This document shows positions 21,006 through 29,869 of a stretch of 58,795 bases of DNA, one piece after another. Both the position numbers and the translations under genes were made by a program. The stretch lies in NCBI GenBank assembly GCA_003427395.1, contig BFEA01000088.1, positions 3,558,966-3,617,760 of the forward strand. Direction: 5' to 3'. Position 1 is the first letter of the stretch. Each line of letters starts with the position of its first letter. The notes beneath the pieces are model-generated. The model was not told where the DNA came from. It did no database searches and worked only from the letters and a program-made list of their open reading frames with translations. Source of the DNA: Chara braunii (taxonomy: Eukaryota > Streptophyta > Charophyceae > Charales > Characeae).

Positions 21006-21350
21006 ATGGAAACCTTGGCCGAGATGGCAGACGCCACCTCCTCGCCTTCGAACGATTCTCCCACTCCCTCGTCTAGCCCCAACTCTTCCTCCTCTGGGTC
21101 ACGTCTGAACCCTTGTTTCTTTTGCACCTTGCCTATGATCGTGGATCGGGAAAAGTCACATCAGAGAGGGCCTAGCTTTTTGTTGTGGGTACGATGTAGC
21201 CAGTGTGGTGTCATTCAGTCCCACGGACACTGTGTGAGATACCGGAGTGAAAAGAAATGGGTTTGTCCCAACTGTCGAATGGACCACGTCCCCACCGAGA
21301 AACGGTATCTGGAAGCCAAAACCGCCGATGGATTTTTGCCAAGTGTATGA
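21006..21350 (+). CDS. PHD-like zinc finger, N-terminal part of integrase ORF
   Basis: ATG 21006 opens a Ser/Pro-rich start (residues 1-35) followed by a C4HC3 arrangement: CFFC (residue 37), CSQC after 23 residues, H-G-H-C, and W-V-C-P-N-C. The tryptophan two residues before the last C-x2-C pair is typical of PHD fingers, which read histone tails. The spacing between Cys 6 and Cys 7 (10) is slightly short for the family. The frame ends at TGA 21348-21350, where copy 2 stays open. Binding to chromatin as a targeting module is inference. Confidence 0.65.
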   Translation: METLAEMADATSSPSNDSPTPSSSPNSSSSGSRLNPCFFCTLPMIVDREKSHQRGPSFLLWVRCSQCGVIQSHGHCVRYRSEKKWVCPNCRMDHVPTEKRYLEAKTADGFLPSV

Positions 21351-22725
21351 CGGGCGGAAATCAGGACAGATCTTCTGCTGCTAAGAAGACTGACAGGCGA
21401 TCAGCTGACGGAGCTCACCAAGGCAGAGCGACGACGAGTCACCGAACGAGCGCACGATAACCGCTGGCAGGGATCGATCCTGCAAAAAGCGAAAAGACGA
21501 TGAGGACAACGGGTCTAGCTGGCTGACGGTTCCACACCCTCTTGTGAGGTTCAATTGGACCCGAGCGGCCCATGAAGAGGATGCAGTCCACTTCGCGGTC
21601 AAGTACACGAAAAAAGCTATTGAGAAAAATGGATGGTATTGGTCCGGAATTCGGGAAGATGTGAAATACATCGTCCAGAATTGCCCGGCCTGTGCGGCTG
21701 ATAAGGCGCCAGTACAAATGCCTCGGACGATGGTGCCTACTCGAGTGGAACGCCCCTTTCAGCGAGTCAGTATCGATACGACGGATATTAATGTACCAAG
21801 GGGTCTCGTCGATCAAGGGGAGCTCAACGATTTCTTAGTTGACATCGATCACTTTTCCAAGTGGATCGAGGCCTATCCAATGACCGGTCGTAATTCGCTA
21901 GAGGTAGCCTGGTACATAAATCGCTTTTTGTGCATGCATCTAGACGTCGAGGAGGTACACATGGATAACTGATCCGAATTTGAAGGCGAAGTAGAACGTC
22001 ACTTAGTGAGGGCCGACGTTAAGATTTCGTACTCACCAGGACATTGGCCCCAAGCCAATGGCCTGGTAGAGAACGCCAACCGACTGATTAAGACCGCTCT
22101 CAGACGAAACATCACGGCCGGAGACACCCGGCCCTGGCTGGTCATTGTCGATCACATCCAGGCTGTCTATCGGGCTACCCCACATGGTAGCACCGAGGTG
22201 TCCCCATTTCAACCGAGAACCAACAGTGTCCCTCGGGTACAGTTGTCCCCCTTAGTGGGTACAAAAGTTAGAGCAACCCGGGCCCAACAGAGGGATAAGG
22301 CCCGTCACTACATGGACTTAATGGCTAGGGCCTATCCCGCGTTAGCCCGTCGACGACAGAGGGCCATGGATCAGACGCATCAACGACAAATCCGGGATTA
22401 TGAGAAACGACATGCGTCCGCGGGACCACTACCCCGCTATAAAATCGGGGACTTGGTGCAGGTACGGAAATCCGCGCGCTCCTCCAAGATTCATCCGCGC
22501 TACACAGGCATTTACGAGGTGACGGAAGTTGGCGCACAAGGCCAGCACTCCGTGAAGCTGGTTCCCAGGCACAACTCGCAAGCCAGGCCGCTGACGAGGC
22601 ACGCTGCTGCCCTTCGGCCTTTTCGTCCATCGCTGAATCACGTGAGGCCACCAGTCCCTTCTGGATCTTCGCCTTCCCTCTCTCCCGCCTCTTCTTCTTC
22701 GTCTTCTTCTTCTCCTTCTTGCTGA
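21351..22725 (+). pseudogene. Integrase pseudogene (H2C2, DDE core, C-terminal domain)
   Basis: Coding signal continues past the stop at 21350, shifts frame near 21490 and resumes at 21544. An H2C2-type zinc-binding region (AAHEEDAVHF ... NCPACAADKAP) comes first. The catalytic core has D at SIDTTDI (~21776), D at HMDN (~21964) and E at ANGLVENANR (~22060). An in-frame TGA at 21970-21972 replaces the glycine codon seen in copy 2 (DNGSEF). The C-terminal part (RYKIGDLVQVRKS ... HPRYTGIYEVTEV) resembles the GPY/F-type module, then Ser-rich sequence ends at 22723-22725. I see no chromodomain. Confidence 0.8.
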
Positions 22726-22790
22726 TCGGCATGCCAGCATCCGAAGAAGAAGATCGTGTAACGCAGGATGAGCAATCTCCTTCTTCGTCT

Positions 22791-24106
22791 TCGTCTTCTT
22801 CTTCTCCTCCTCGGTCGCTGCGCTCAGCTTCTGCTCCAGCAGTGCTGCCACATTGTTGCAATGCCCCAATATCTCTGGAGGCTATCTCTGGAGGCTGCGC
22901 CTTGCAGCGTTTTGTGCCAGCTGGAGAGGCCGAGCAGCCTCTGGCCTGGCTGCACCCAGTCCCAGTATGGTGCGCCAGAAGAAACTGCACGAGGCCCGTC
23001 CAGAAGATGCCCGGGCCTCAACATCTGAGTGCCGAAGGTGACTCTCTCTTTTTTTTTTTTTTTTTTTTTCCCTAGTTATTAAAAGTTCAGGTTGTTGTAG
23101 AGGCCGGGTATCGACCCAGGTGGGTACTGTCATAGGAGTGCTGAACCGGAAGAAGCTTCCCGGCAGGCAAGCAACCCAGTACTATTCTGGCCACCCCATA
23201 GGAACTTCCCGGGGGAGGTATTGTCCCGAGTTGGTGGTATTCCACTGGCGCCACTCACAGACCACACGCCGGCCGGGTGTGGCCTCATGGCTCCCACCTA
23301 TTCCGACATGACTGTCATACAACGCTCTACAACCTGGGCTTGACGAAAAAAAAAGAAAAAAAAAAGAAAAAAGAAGAAGAAGAAGAAAAAAAGCTACCTG
23401 GTGGTTGGTCCCTCCCGGTTAGTTGCGGATGCTGTGCGCAGCAGCAACTACCCGTGGGGGCCCCATTTCTGCTCACTTCGGCCTCTGCTCAGGCCAAGGC
23501 TCAATTTTGCAGATCCGCCTTCACTTAGGGCGCGCAGGGCCTTATCTTTTTTTTTTTTTTTTTTTCACATGCAGGGCCTTATCCGGCATTGCCGAGGGCC
23601 TGATTCCTTGCAAAGGATAAGAAAAATAAACAAATAGAGAAAACAAAATTGTCGATAAGCACTGCCCAACGGACATACCCACTAGCCGACATAAAGGATA
23701 TGAATTTTTCCTTGAAAAAAATAAAAACAAAAATGTATACCATTAAAGAGTACACAAAGCACTGGGGCCTACTGTGTAACCAACTGGCCTAGCTGAGGCA
23801 CTAATGGTTAACGGGGATCGACCCCAATTTTCAGGTCCTAGTATGATCTCCACTCTAGGAATTACTGGCAACTTTGGATAAAATGACCCTTGGGTTTTGT
23901 TATAAAATGGGATGACAAGTAGACTGAAAATTTAGATCGCCGTTAACCATCTCTCGGTCAGTTCGGTATCTCATGGCCATCACCCTTTAACAAAAAGAAA
24001 AGGGGAAAAAAAAAAAAAGGCTACTGTGAATCAGTGTGTTAAAAAAAAAAAGAAATCCTATCTTTTCCTTTTATTTTATTCAGCTCTTTTTGTGCAACAT
24101 TCAGCC
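22791..24106. other. Repeat-rich sequence with poly(T)/poly(A) runs
   Basis: No supported gene. A poly(T) run at about 23048-23070 and an A-rich tract at about 23345-23395 bracket 270 bp of unique-looking sequence containing a GGGTATCGACCCAGG-like phrase. This may be a SINE in either orientation, but I could not define box A and box B. A second poly(T) sits near 23548-23566, and A-rich runs near 24006-24053. Frames over the TCTTCG-rich segment (22760-22830) are low complexity. Confidence 0.4.
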
Positions 24107-24642
24107 CAGGGACCATGTCCCATATGCACCGTTTAGTTGAGGCAGCTCAACGGTGCGACAGCTTAAAAAATTCATTTTAATTCAATTTCAAATGAGAAAT
24201 GCATTTATAAATGGCAGGAATACAATTGTTCTCGTTTTTCATTTTTCACAATTGGAGTGGCATACGGGCGCTTCCACAGCAGAAAATGAAGAGTTGCCCG
24301 AATCCCCTGCAAAAATGGCAAGCGGAAGGAGGCTCGTTCAGTTTCTTTCGAAAAACGCCTTTTGGGGGAACAAGAGGGTCGTTGAACTAGCTGTCTCGAA
24401 AAAAGGAGACAGCTAGTTCAACGGAAAGTGGCGAGGGTAGGGGTAGTAGTATTCGAGAGAAAGTATTTATTTCTGTTTTTTTTTGTAAGAAAAAGCGAAG
24501 ATAGTATCTATTGCCCTTTTTATAAAAATTGGACCGTTGGATGAATTGGACGCTTTTAATCTCCCTTGTCGCGTACAGTCACACAGGGTCGAAAACCCCA
24601 CGTTGAACTAGCTCAACGGAGCTAGTGGGACATGGTCCCAGG
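24107..24642. repeat. Foldback/TIR element, about 535 bp
   Basis: GGGACCATGTCCC at 24109-24121 has its inverted copy GGGACATGGTCCC at 24627-24639, with further loose complementarity inside (GTTGAGGCAGCTCAACGG near 24136; GTTGAACTAGCTCAACGG near 24603). This fits a MITE-like foldback element. The interior includes a perfect 17-bp hairpin at 24381-24422. No transposase is encoded. Confidence 0.55.
24381..24422. repeat. Perfect 17-bp hairpin
   Basis: GTTGAACTAGCTGTCTC (24381-24397) pairs without mismatch with GAGACAGCTAGTTCAAC (24406-24422) across an 8-base A-rich loop. The first 12 bases recur at about 24603 near the end of the surrounding foldback element, which links the hairpin to that element. 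Confidence 0.85.
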
Positions 24643-24691
24643 CCTCTCTCTGTGTCTCGGCATGCAGTGTGGCCCCAGGGGCGAGATCACA

Positions 24692-24782
24692 CTACCTTCT
24701 TCCCCTTCGGTCATTATAGCTGTATTTGGGGCATCTTTCAGTCTAGATACAGCTATAATGACCGTACGGGGGAAGAAGGTAG
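24692..24782. repeat. miRNA-precursor-like or MITE hairpin, 91 nt
   Basis: CTACCTTCTTCCCC (24692-24705) pairs with GGGGAAGAAGGTAG (24769-24782). GTCATTATAGCTGTAT (24710-24725) pairs with ATACAGCTATAATGAC (24747-24762). Short internal loops and a 21-base terminal loop separate them. The 30-bp near-perfect stem has the size of a plant-type miRNA precursor. An origin as a short foldback element is equally possible. No expression evidence is available. Confidence 0.6.
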
Positions 24783-24914
24783 CAAAGAGGACCGGACTGA
24801 GTGCCAGAATCTGGATGCGTTTGCAGAAAGGTGCAGAAAATCGAGATTGACCTGATTTTCTGCACCTCTGCATAAAACACGTCCAGATTCAGGAGCTTGA
24901 TCGGATCCTCTTTG
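24783..24914. repeat. Foldback hairpin, family member 1
   Basis: Nested arms: CAAAGAGGA (24783-24791) with TCCTCTTTG (24906-24914); GAATCTGGA (24807-24815) with TCCAGATTC (24882-24890); GGTGCAGAAAATC (24830-24842) with GATTTTCTGCACC (24854-24866). The first two arm pairs recur in the same order at 58257-58389, so this is a dispersed foldback family. Confidence 0.7.
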
Positions 24915-25079
24915 TTTGTGCGACCTCCCCCCGGCTGTGCTACTAGGCTTTTATATTTTAAGTAAGCTATATTCTTCTCTTATCTATCTCATCTTCTTGC
25001 CAGCACTCATATATTCTTCTCTCATCTATCTCATCTTCTTGCCAGTACTCATCTATCTCATCCTCTCGCTAGTCTATGT
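24915..25079. repeat. Short tandem tail repeat (TCATCTTCTTGCCAGTACTC units)
   Basis: Three or four imperfect copies of TATCTCATCTTCTTGCCAG followed by ACTCATCTATC lie at about 24975-25075. The inverted version is at 32640-32735 next to the same CCCCGTACTATACATAGACT-type phrase. On the minus strand it continues the SINE at 25080-25492 and looks like its variable 3' tail. Confidence 0.6.
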
Positions 25080-25492
25080 ATAGTACGGGGGAACACCAAC
25101 CAACCCAGATCTCTCCCTAGCCCACGGGGCAGGTTGGCACCGCAGCAGTGGTGCAAGAGCAAGGCTGTACCAGTCCCTCATCACAGTGATGAGGGGTGGG
25201 CAGGCATTGCCGATGGGGGAAATCGGCGGTGCTAGCACCGAGCAATGGCCAGTCACTGCACCTCCCCCTACTCCCCCCCAACCCCACATGGTGGTGTCTA
25301 ATGGCCAATATTGTCGCTGCATAGCCACCAACAACATCAGCCAAGGTCCTGCCAATGCTGGCTTGGGGGGCCAGTGGATTATCTCTAGCTGGTAGAACAC
25401 CAAGCTTGCCCAGGCACTGAGGCCAATGGGGATTGAACCCACGACCTCCTGAGTGCAACTTCTGTGCCTACCAACTGAGCTCGGCCCGCAGG
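25080..25492 (-). mobile_element. tRNA-derived SINE, minus strand
   Basis: On the minus strand a tRNA-like head spans about 25490-25418, with box A CCGAGCTCAGTTGG (25484-25471) and box B GGGTTCAATCCCC (25440-25428). A roughly 340-bp GC-rich body then ends in the tandem tail annotated at 24915-25079. The acceptor arms do not pair, so it is not a working tRNA gene. The fragment at 32600-32755 shares the 3' end. I did not find a target-site duplication. Confidence 0.65.
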
Positions 25493-25698
25493 CCAGAGTG
25501 CACTCACAGCAGAACCGTTTCGTGTCTGTGTGTGTGTTTTTTTTTTTTTTTTTTTTTTAACCACCATTACCTTTCCCATATGTCGGCCGTGGGCATCTAG
25601 CCTACTCCTGAAAAATAGCCACCACGCCGCCGTCATCGACGGCGCGTGGCGGCCGAATTTGAATTTGAGGCCCGCGGCCCCACAGATGAGAAAGGTGT

Positions 25699-25787
25699 TT
25701 TTTTTTTTTTTTTTTTTTTTTTTTGAAACAGCTCCATCTATTGGTGGGGAGCATCACCTGCTGGAAAACGGGTCCAGCGTCCCTTAA
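25699..25787 (-). repeat. Dispersed poly(A) repeat family A, copy 1
   Basis: On the plus strand a poly(T) run (25699-25724) is followed by CTCCATCTATTGGTGGGGAG, CACCTGCTGGAAA and CGGGTCCAGCGTCCC. The same block follows or lies near T-rich runs at 28613, 32314, 39919 and 57350, and a decayed one at 33604. Read on the minus strand it is a short retroposon ending in poly(A). I see no clear pol III boxes, so its class is open. Confidence 0.7.
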
Positions 25788-25859
25788 AGGGAGAGGTGGT
25801 TTAAAAGGAAATTTATATCACAAAGCTCGGATCCGCGTGTCTTTTTTTTTTGTGTTTTG

Positions 25860-25860
<1 letters not shown>

Positions 25861-25900
<40 letters not shown>
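25861..25900. repeat. (TG)n microsatellite
   Basis: Twenty TG dinucleotides follow a T-rich segment. Confidence 0.95.
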
Positions 25901-25902
<2 letters not shown>

Positions 25903-26494
25903 ATGTGAGTCATTGTGACTTCATTGTCGTGCATACTCTCTGTCTTTCTTTTTTTTTCAGTTTTATTCATGCGCAGGGGTCATGTTAATCTTATCTGTAT
26001 TTTACCCTGAGCCCGTTCCTTACTGCAAGGCGAAATGTCGGGCTAAGGCCGCACCCTTCCTTGCATGTATCTGGCCGCAATTATAGCCAAGGCCATATTC
26101 GCCCCTAGTCCTGTCCAGTTTTCGAAGTCCATTCGAGCATGAGATCTCCTAGGACGCCAACTGTTTTTTTTTTTTTGTTTTTTGTTTTTTTTTTTGTCTT
26201 TGTGGGCGAGAAGCCGTCCATGGATGATCGAACAAATAAATACTGTGACTAGGCCAACTTTTTTTTTTTTTTTTTGTGGGTTGGTGAGATGCGAACCGTC
26301 CAACGGCGGAGCAAATACTGGGGTGTCATGTTGTACCCCCCCCTCCTCCCTTTCCCTGCCCTCGCCCTCGCCCCTGTCCTACACCCCCCACCTCGCTGCC
26401 CTTTGCTGAATTTTGTATGCCAAGACCTTCGTGACAGATATAGTGATGTCTTTTTTTTTTTTTTTCCTTTTCTTTTTGAAATGTTGACGATGCA
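25901..26494. other. Poly(T)-rich flank, likely intronic or intergenic
   Basis: Repeated T runs (about 26163-26195, 26259-26275, 26450-26465) and a C-rich patch (26334-26400) are present. The last T-rich tract followed by GATGCAG at 26494 looks like a 3' splice site for the exon that follows. No gene is visible within this stretch. Confidence 0.4.
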
Positions 26495-27130
26495 GGTGGG
26501 TCTCAAGGACAACCAGGGTTGTTGATAGCCGACAGTGTGTGTGGAGGTATCTGGCTGCTGATATTAATTCCGCTGGCCGCAACTGCGCCGCAAAGATGGT
26601 CGGAGTCGGAGAAGAAGTGGTTTGCGTGGGCCCTCTCGGTGTGCGCTGTCTTCTTCTTGCTCATGATACAGTCGGTGTTCTCGATCCAGTACTACCGGAA
26701 GAAACACCCCCTTTATGCGGGGAGACTCTCGCCATCTCCTGCGGCTCTCGCACGTGCCGTATGCTGGACTGTCGTGTGTAGGGTTTGTCGTCGTCTGTGC
26801 CAGGTTCCCGTCTCTTCTCCTGACTACCCCTGCCCTTCTTGTGGTCACGCGGTCGGCCTGCACATGCAGTATAATCCCCACGTCGTAGCCATGGGACAAC
26901 CTGTGCTGGGACTTGCCGTCAGACCTCGGATCACGACAGCCATGATTCGTGGACCACATAGTCTCCATAGCCCGGGGCAGGGACGAGCTGGACACAATGA
27001 AGGGATGGTAGACCTCGATGATGTAGAGGAGGATGTAACCGGCGGACCGCCGGACAGGCCGCTCGTCGTTTCTTCGACGGACGATACTCAAGAGTTGCAG
27101 CTACCGAATGCAGAGGTGTTTCCGAGATGA
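26495..27130 (+). CDS. Putative terminal exon: two-helix membrane protein with zinc-ribbon-like cysteines
   Basis: The frame is open from 26480 to TGA 27128-27130. A pyrimidine-rich tract ending in GATGCAG (to 26494) suggests an exon start at 26495 rather than a true ATG. Hydrophobic segments IWLLILIPLAATA and WFAWALSVCAVFFLLMIQSVF suggest two membrane helices with a short loop between. Cysteine pairs CRVC and CPSC, 14 residues apart, follow as in a zinc ribbon. The C-terminal half is hydrophilic and acidic (DLDDVEEDV). It is unlike the retroelement ORFs around it and may belong to a host gene whose other exons lie upstream. I do not recognise the family. Confidence 0.4.
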   Translation, partial: GGSQGQPGLLIADSVCGGIWLLILIPLAATAPQRWSESEKKWFAWALSVCAVFFLLMIQSVFSIQYYRKKHPLYAGRLSPSPAALARAVCWTVVCRVCRRLCQVPVSSPDYPCPSCGHAVGLHMQYNPHVVAMGQPVLGLAVRPRITTAMIRGPHSLHSPGQGRAGHNEGMVDLDDVEEDVTGGPPDRPLVVSSTDDTQELQLPNAEVFPR

Positions 27131-27960
27131 TGCCTGTTGGTCGGTCGCGTCGGCTTCGTCCTCGGGAGGTGTTTGTTTGTTGGACACGTGAGGGGTTGCA
27201 TGGATGGGTAGGGTAGCCTTTTTTTTTTTGGGTGGGGTGAATTATTTGGATCAGTTTTAAATTTTCAAAATTTTCACTCTAGTTTTCAAAGACACTCTCC
27301 TTTGATGATTACTACGGTTTAATGTATCAAGAATTTGACTTGCCTTTGTGACACAACGCCTCGCTTTAATCCGTTGTATATGTGGACATTGTGCAGGGAT
27401 TGGCAGTCTGAGCCACTCCTTCAGCTTTGGCAGTATGCAACAACTGGGACGTTAGGCGCTGGGAAGCCACCTTTTTTTTCCTCCCAATTTATGTTGCAGG
27501 ATGCATGTGTGGCGCGGCATTGTGTGCTCTCGCTTTCTGCCGCGACCGCAATCAGCAGGCGTGAGCAGAGAACAGAGGCTTCATAAAGGCAGTCGCCTGC
27601 CGACTGCAGTCGTCGAGTAGAGTCAGGGCTGCATTTTGCGAGCACAGCAGATGGGACAAAGTTTATGAGGGGAGGGGGGTGATGGGAAAAAGAAAAAAGA
27701 AAAAAGATTGGGCCATGAGGGGAGGGCAGGAAGCTGTGATGGGAGGATGGGAGGGAGGGAGGGAGGGAGGAAGAGGGACAAACAGGGGATGAGGGCAGCA
27801 AGGGTTGAGAAAAAGCGCAAACATGGTCTATGTATGCCGTTCTGCTGGGCAATGTCAGAATTGCAGATTGCACTCTGAAAAGCAGCTAATACTGTTATGC
27901 CACTGCGCATCTGCACGTGTGTGTGCATGCCTGTATGTTTGCCAGCGTGTGTGTGTGTGC

Positions 27961-28017
<57 letters not shown>

Positions 28018-28372
28018 GTCATGTTTGCCGCACACAACTCCAGAAAAAAAGCATGGCTGTGCCAGATTGTTTCATCGGACTTTCACCAACTCATCAGAAG
28101 GTTGTGTGTGCGTGTGTGTGTGCGTGTGTTGTGTGTGTGTGTGTGCGTGTGTCCTATCGAGTGTCATTGCTCTTTTCATGTTTCTCCCTTCGTGGATGTA
28201 TCTTGCCGTCTTTTGGGGCAGGATGCACTGGTTTCCCTTTCGTCTCGTGTGCTGTGGGGACGTTGGCTTACAGTACCCGAGAAGGGGCAAAACGCCCATC
28301 ATCCCAAACAAAAAAAAGGATAACACACCCGTCAGGTGAGGGCCTCAGTGCACCACTCAGCAATTGTGCAAA
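27131..28372. other. Non-coding, includes long (TG)n
   Basis: If the 26.5-kb exon is real, the first few hundred bases could be its 3' UTR. A (TG)n run fills about 27964-28016, with further TG-rich DNA at 28103-28150. A GGGA-rich patch lies at 27725-27785. Open frames over the TG runs (C/V repeats) are artefacts of composition. Confidence 0.6.
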
Positions 28373-28505
28373 GAATGAATCTTCGGCTGGAACAAGGAGA
28401 GATACACCGTCATAAGCTGTCTCTTTTGTGCAGTGGTGAGGGTACTGCACAAAAGACAAAGCTAATGGAGGTGTATCTCTCCATGTTGTAGCGGGTGATT
28501 CATTC
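28373..28505. repeat. Long foldback hairpin, 133 nt, miRNA-precursor-like
   Basis: Outer arms GAATGAATC (28373-28381) and GATTCATTC (28497-28505) pair perfectly. Next GGAGAGATACACC (28396-28408) pairs with GGTGTATCTCTCC (28470-28482). Inside, TTTTGTGCAGT pairs with ACTGCACAAAA. A few internal loops interrupt. The shape suits either a short inverted-repeat transposon or a miRNA precursor. Confidence 0.65.
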
Positions 28506-28554
28506 TCTTCTTTTTTTTTTTTTTTTTTTTTTTTTGAAGTAAACATCGACGAGA

Positions 28555-28598
28555 TGCCTATTATTGGAGGTGATATGAGGACTCTCCAATAATAGGCA
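28555..28598. repeat. Perfect 15-bp hairpin
   Basis: TGCCTATTATTGGAG (28555-28569) pairs exactly with CTCCAATAATAGGCA (28584-28598) over a 14-base loop. It follows a poly(T) run and precedes a family A repeat. Confidence 0.8.
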
Positions 28599-28612
28599 CC
28601 CTGTTATAGATG

Positions 28613-28667
28613 GCTCCGATCTATTGGTGGGGAGCTGCACCAGCTGGAAACGGGGTCCAGTGTCCCA
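28613..28667 (-). repeat. Dispersed poly(A) repeat family A, copy 2
   Basis: It contains GATCTATTGGTGGGGAGCTG, CACCAGCTGGAAACGG and GGTCCAGTGTCCC, matching the 25.7-kb copy. No long poly(T) directly adjoins it here. The nearest is at 28511-28535, beyond the 15-bp hairpin. Confidence 0.6.
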
Positions 28668-28700
28668 GTTACAGAAAATGGAGCAAATTATGCATTGTGG

Positions 28701-28756
28701 CTGACGAGCAGCATTGATTCCCCTCAAACGAGGGGTCTGGATTAACTGCTCGTCAG
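28701..28756. repeat. Perfect 11-bp hairpin with inner stem
   Basis: CTGACGAGCAG (28701-28711) pairs with CTGCTCGTCAG (28746-28756), with an inner CCCCTC/GAGGGG stem. The right arm plus its flank (GAGGGGTCTGGATTAACTGC) is repeated directly at about 28806-28834. Confidence 0.75.
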
Positions 28757-28770
28757 ACCCTGTCATTCAT

Positions 28771-28964
28771 GGGATAGGAGGGTGAGTTTGGAGTTTTTGG
28801 ATTGGAGGGGTCTGGATTAACTGCTCGTCAGACTGCACGCTGGTGGCTGACCCTTCCATAACAACCTCCCACCATATCGTCTCTAACGTCCTACTTAACC
28901 TACAGAGAGGGAGTCTCCAGACCCCTCCAATCCAAAAGCTCCCTACTCACCCCTCTATCCCATG
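28771..28964. repeat. Inverted repeat with ~45-bp arms
   Basis: The arm that starts GGGATAGGAGGGTGAGTTTG and ends GATTGGAGGGGTCTGG (about 28771-28818) has a reverse-complement partner at about 28917-28964, starting CCAGACCCCTCCAATCC and ending CTCTATCCC. There are a few mismatches. It shares sequence with the neighbouring 28701-28756 hairpin, which suggests a nested foldback element. Confidence 0.65.
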
Positions 28965-29869
28965 CACACGTCAAGTCACAATTGTTTTATGCGCATCGTC
29001 AAGGCGCCCACCGGACAACCCTAATCATCCCCCCCCGACAGCGTGCAGGCACCTATTATCATTGAACTTCTATCCTGCCATCATGAATGACATCTGCTGG
29101 TCGGGGAACACGAATTTTGATCTCAATCTCAACCAACCCCCTTGCAACGTGCAGATGCCTATTATCATTATCCAAAATGTCACCAGTCTCTTTATTTGCA
29201 ATATTCGATGCATATGGAAATTTGTGTATTAACCTAGTCTTCACAGTCACAGATTCCACAGACTCACATGGAGGGCAAGGAACCATGGGAGGCAAGTTTT
29301 ACAAAACGCCAGGCTCATACACCAGGTGACGTGGCAGAGGACACGCGACCCGCTGACCTGCGTCCTCCTGCCTCTTTGTCATGATCACCCTCTCCCTCAG
29401 CCATTCCTTTCAACCTGCGAGATTTTCCATTCCCTTCTGCCCTTCTGGGATCTCCCATACTGCCATTCACCACCCTTTCCTCCTCCATCCCACACGACTT
29501 TCCACTCCCTCCTGCCCTTACCGAATCTCTGATACTGCTCCCTTCCAACCCAGCTCAGTTGGTTTATCCTGGTTCCGACCACCATTCCGGTCCGAGCTGG
29601 CAAGGGAGAAGGGTGCTCCTCCGTCATCCCGTGTGTCGATACTACAAAGGCGGAAGGGCAACCCGCACTCACCTTCACACAATGTCCGCAAGCAAGGAGA
29701 GTCACTGAATTAATTTGCAGTTGACCTTCCCCCTCGTTTTTGTTAATCGCCCCTGCACCAAGACACGTTCGAGCAGCATCGTGCAGATGGCAAGTTGTCA
29801 TCTCACCCCCCCCCCCCATGTTGTGCTTTCAAGTGCGGGAGCCAGTTCTCTGTCTTATTGTCATCATGG
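28965..29869. other. Unrecognised; short direct repeats
   Basis: The phrase CACCTATTATCATTG near 29049 recurs as TGCCTATTATCATTAT near 29156, each after a GTGCAG. A segment rich in TTCCA(C/T)TCCCT(C/T)CTGCCC is duplicated about 75 bp apart (about 29420 and 29496). No supported gene. Confidence 0.4.

Larger units (their letters stand above)
20207..22790 (+). mobile_element. Ty3/gypsy pol fragment (copy 1 of the large-element family)
   Basis: This is the end of reverse transcriptase, RNase H, PHD-like finger and integrase, collinear with 49134-51770 of the large element. It starts abruptly near 20207 inside the RT connection region and ends around 22790. There the context before the first accessory ORF (GCAGGATGA) is still recognisable at 22762-22771 before homology stops. 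It has no LTRs. Several stops and frameshifts make it dead. It matters because it shows which features of the 45-54 kb element are family traits. Confidence 0.85.

Noticed and set aside
27805-28415. Cysteine/valine-rich proteins of 140-172 aa
   Set aside because: They are translations of (TG)n in three frames.
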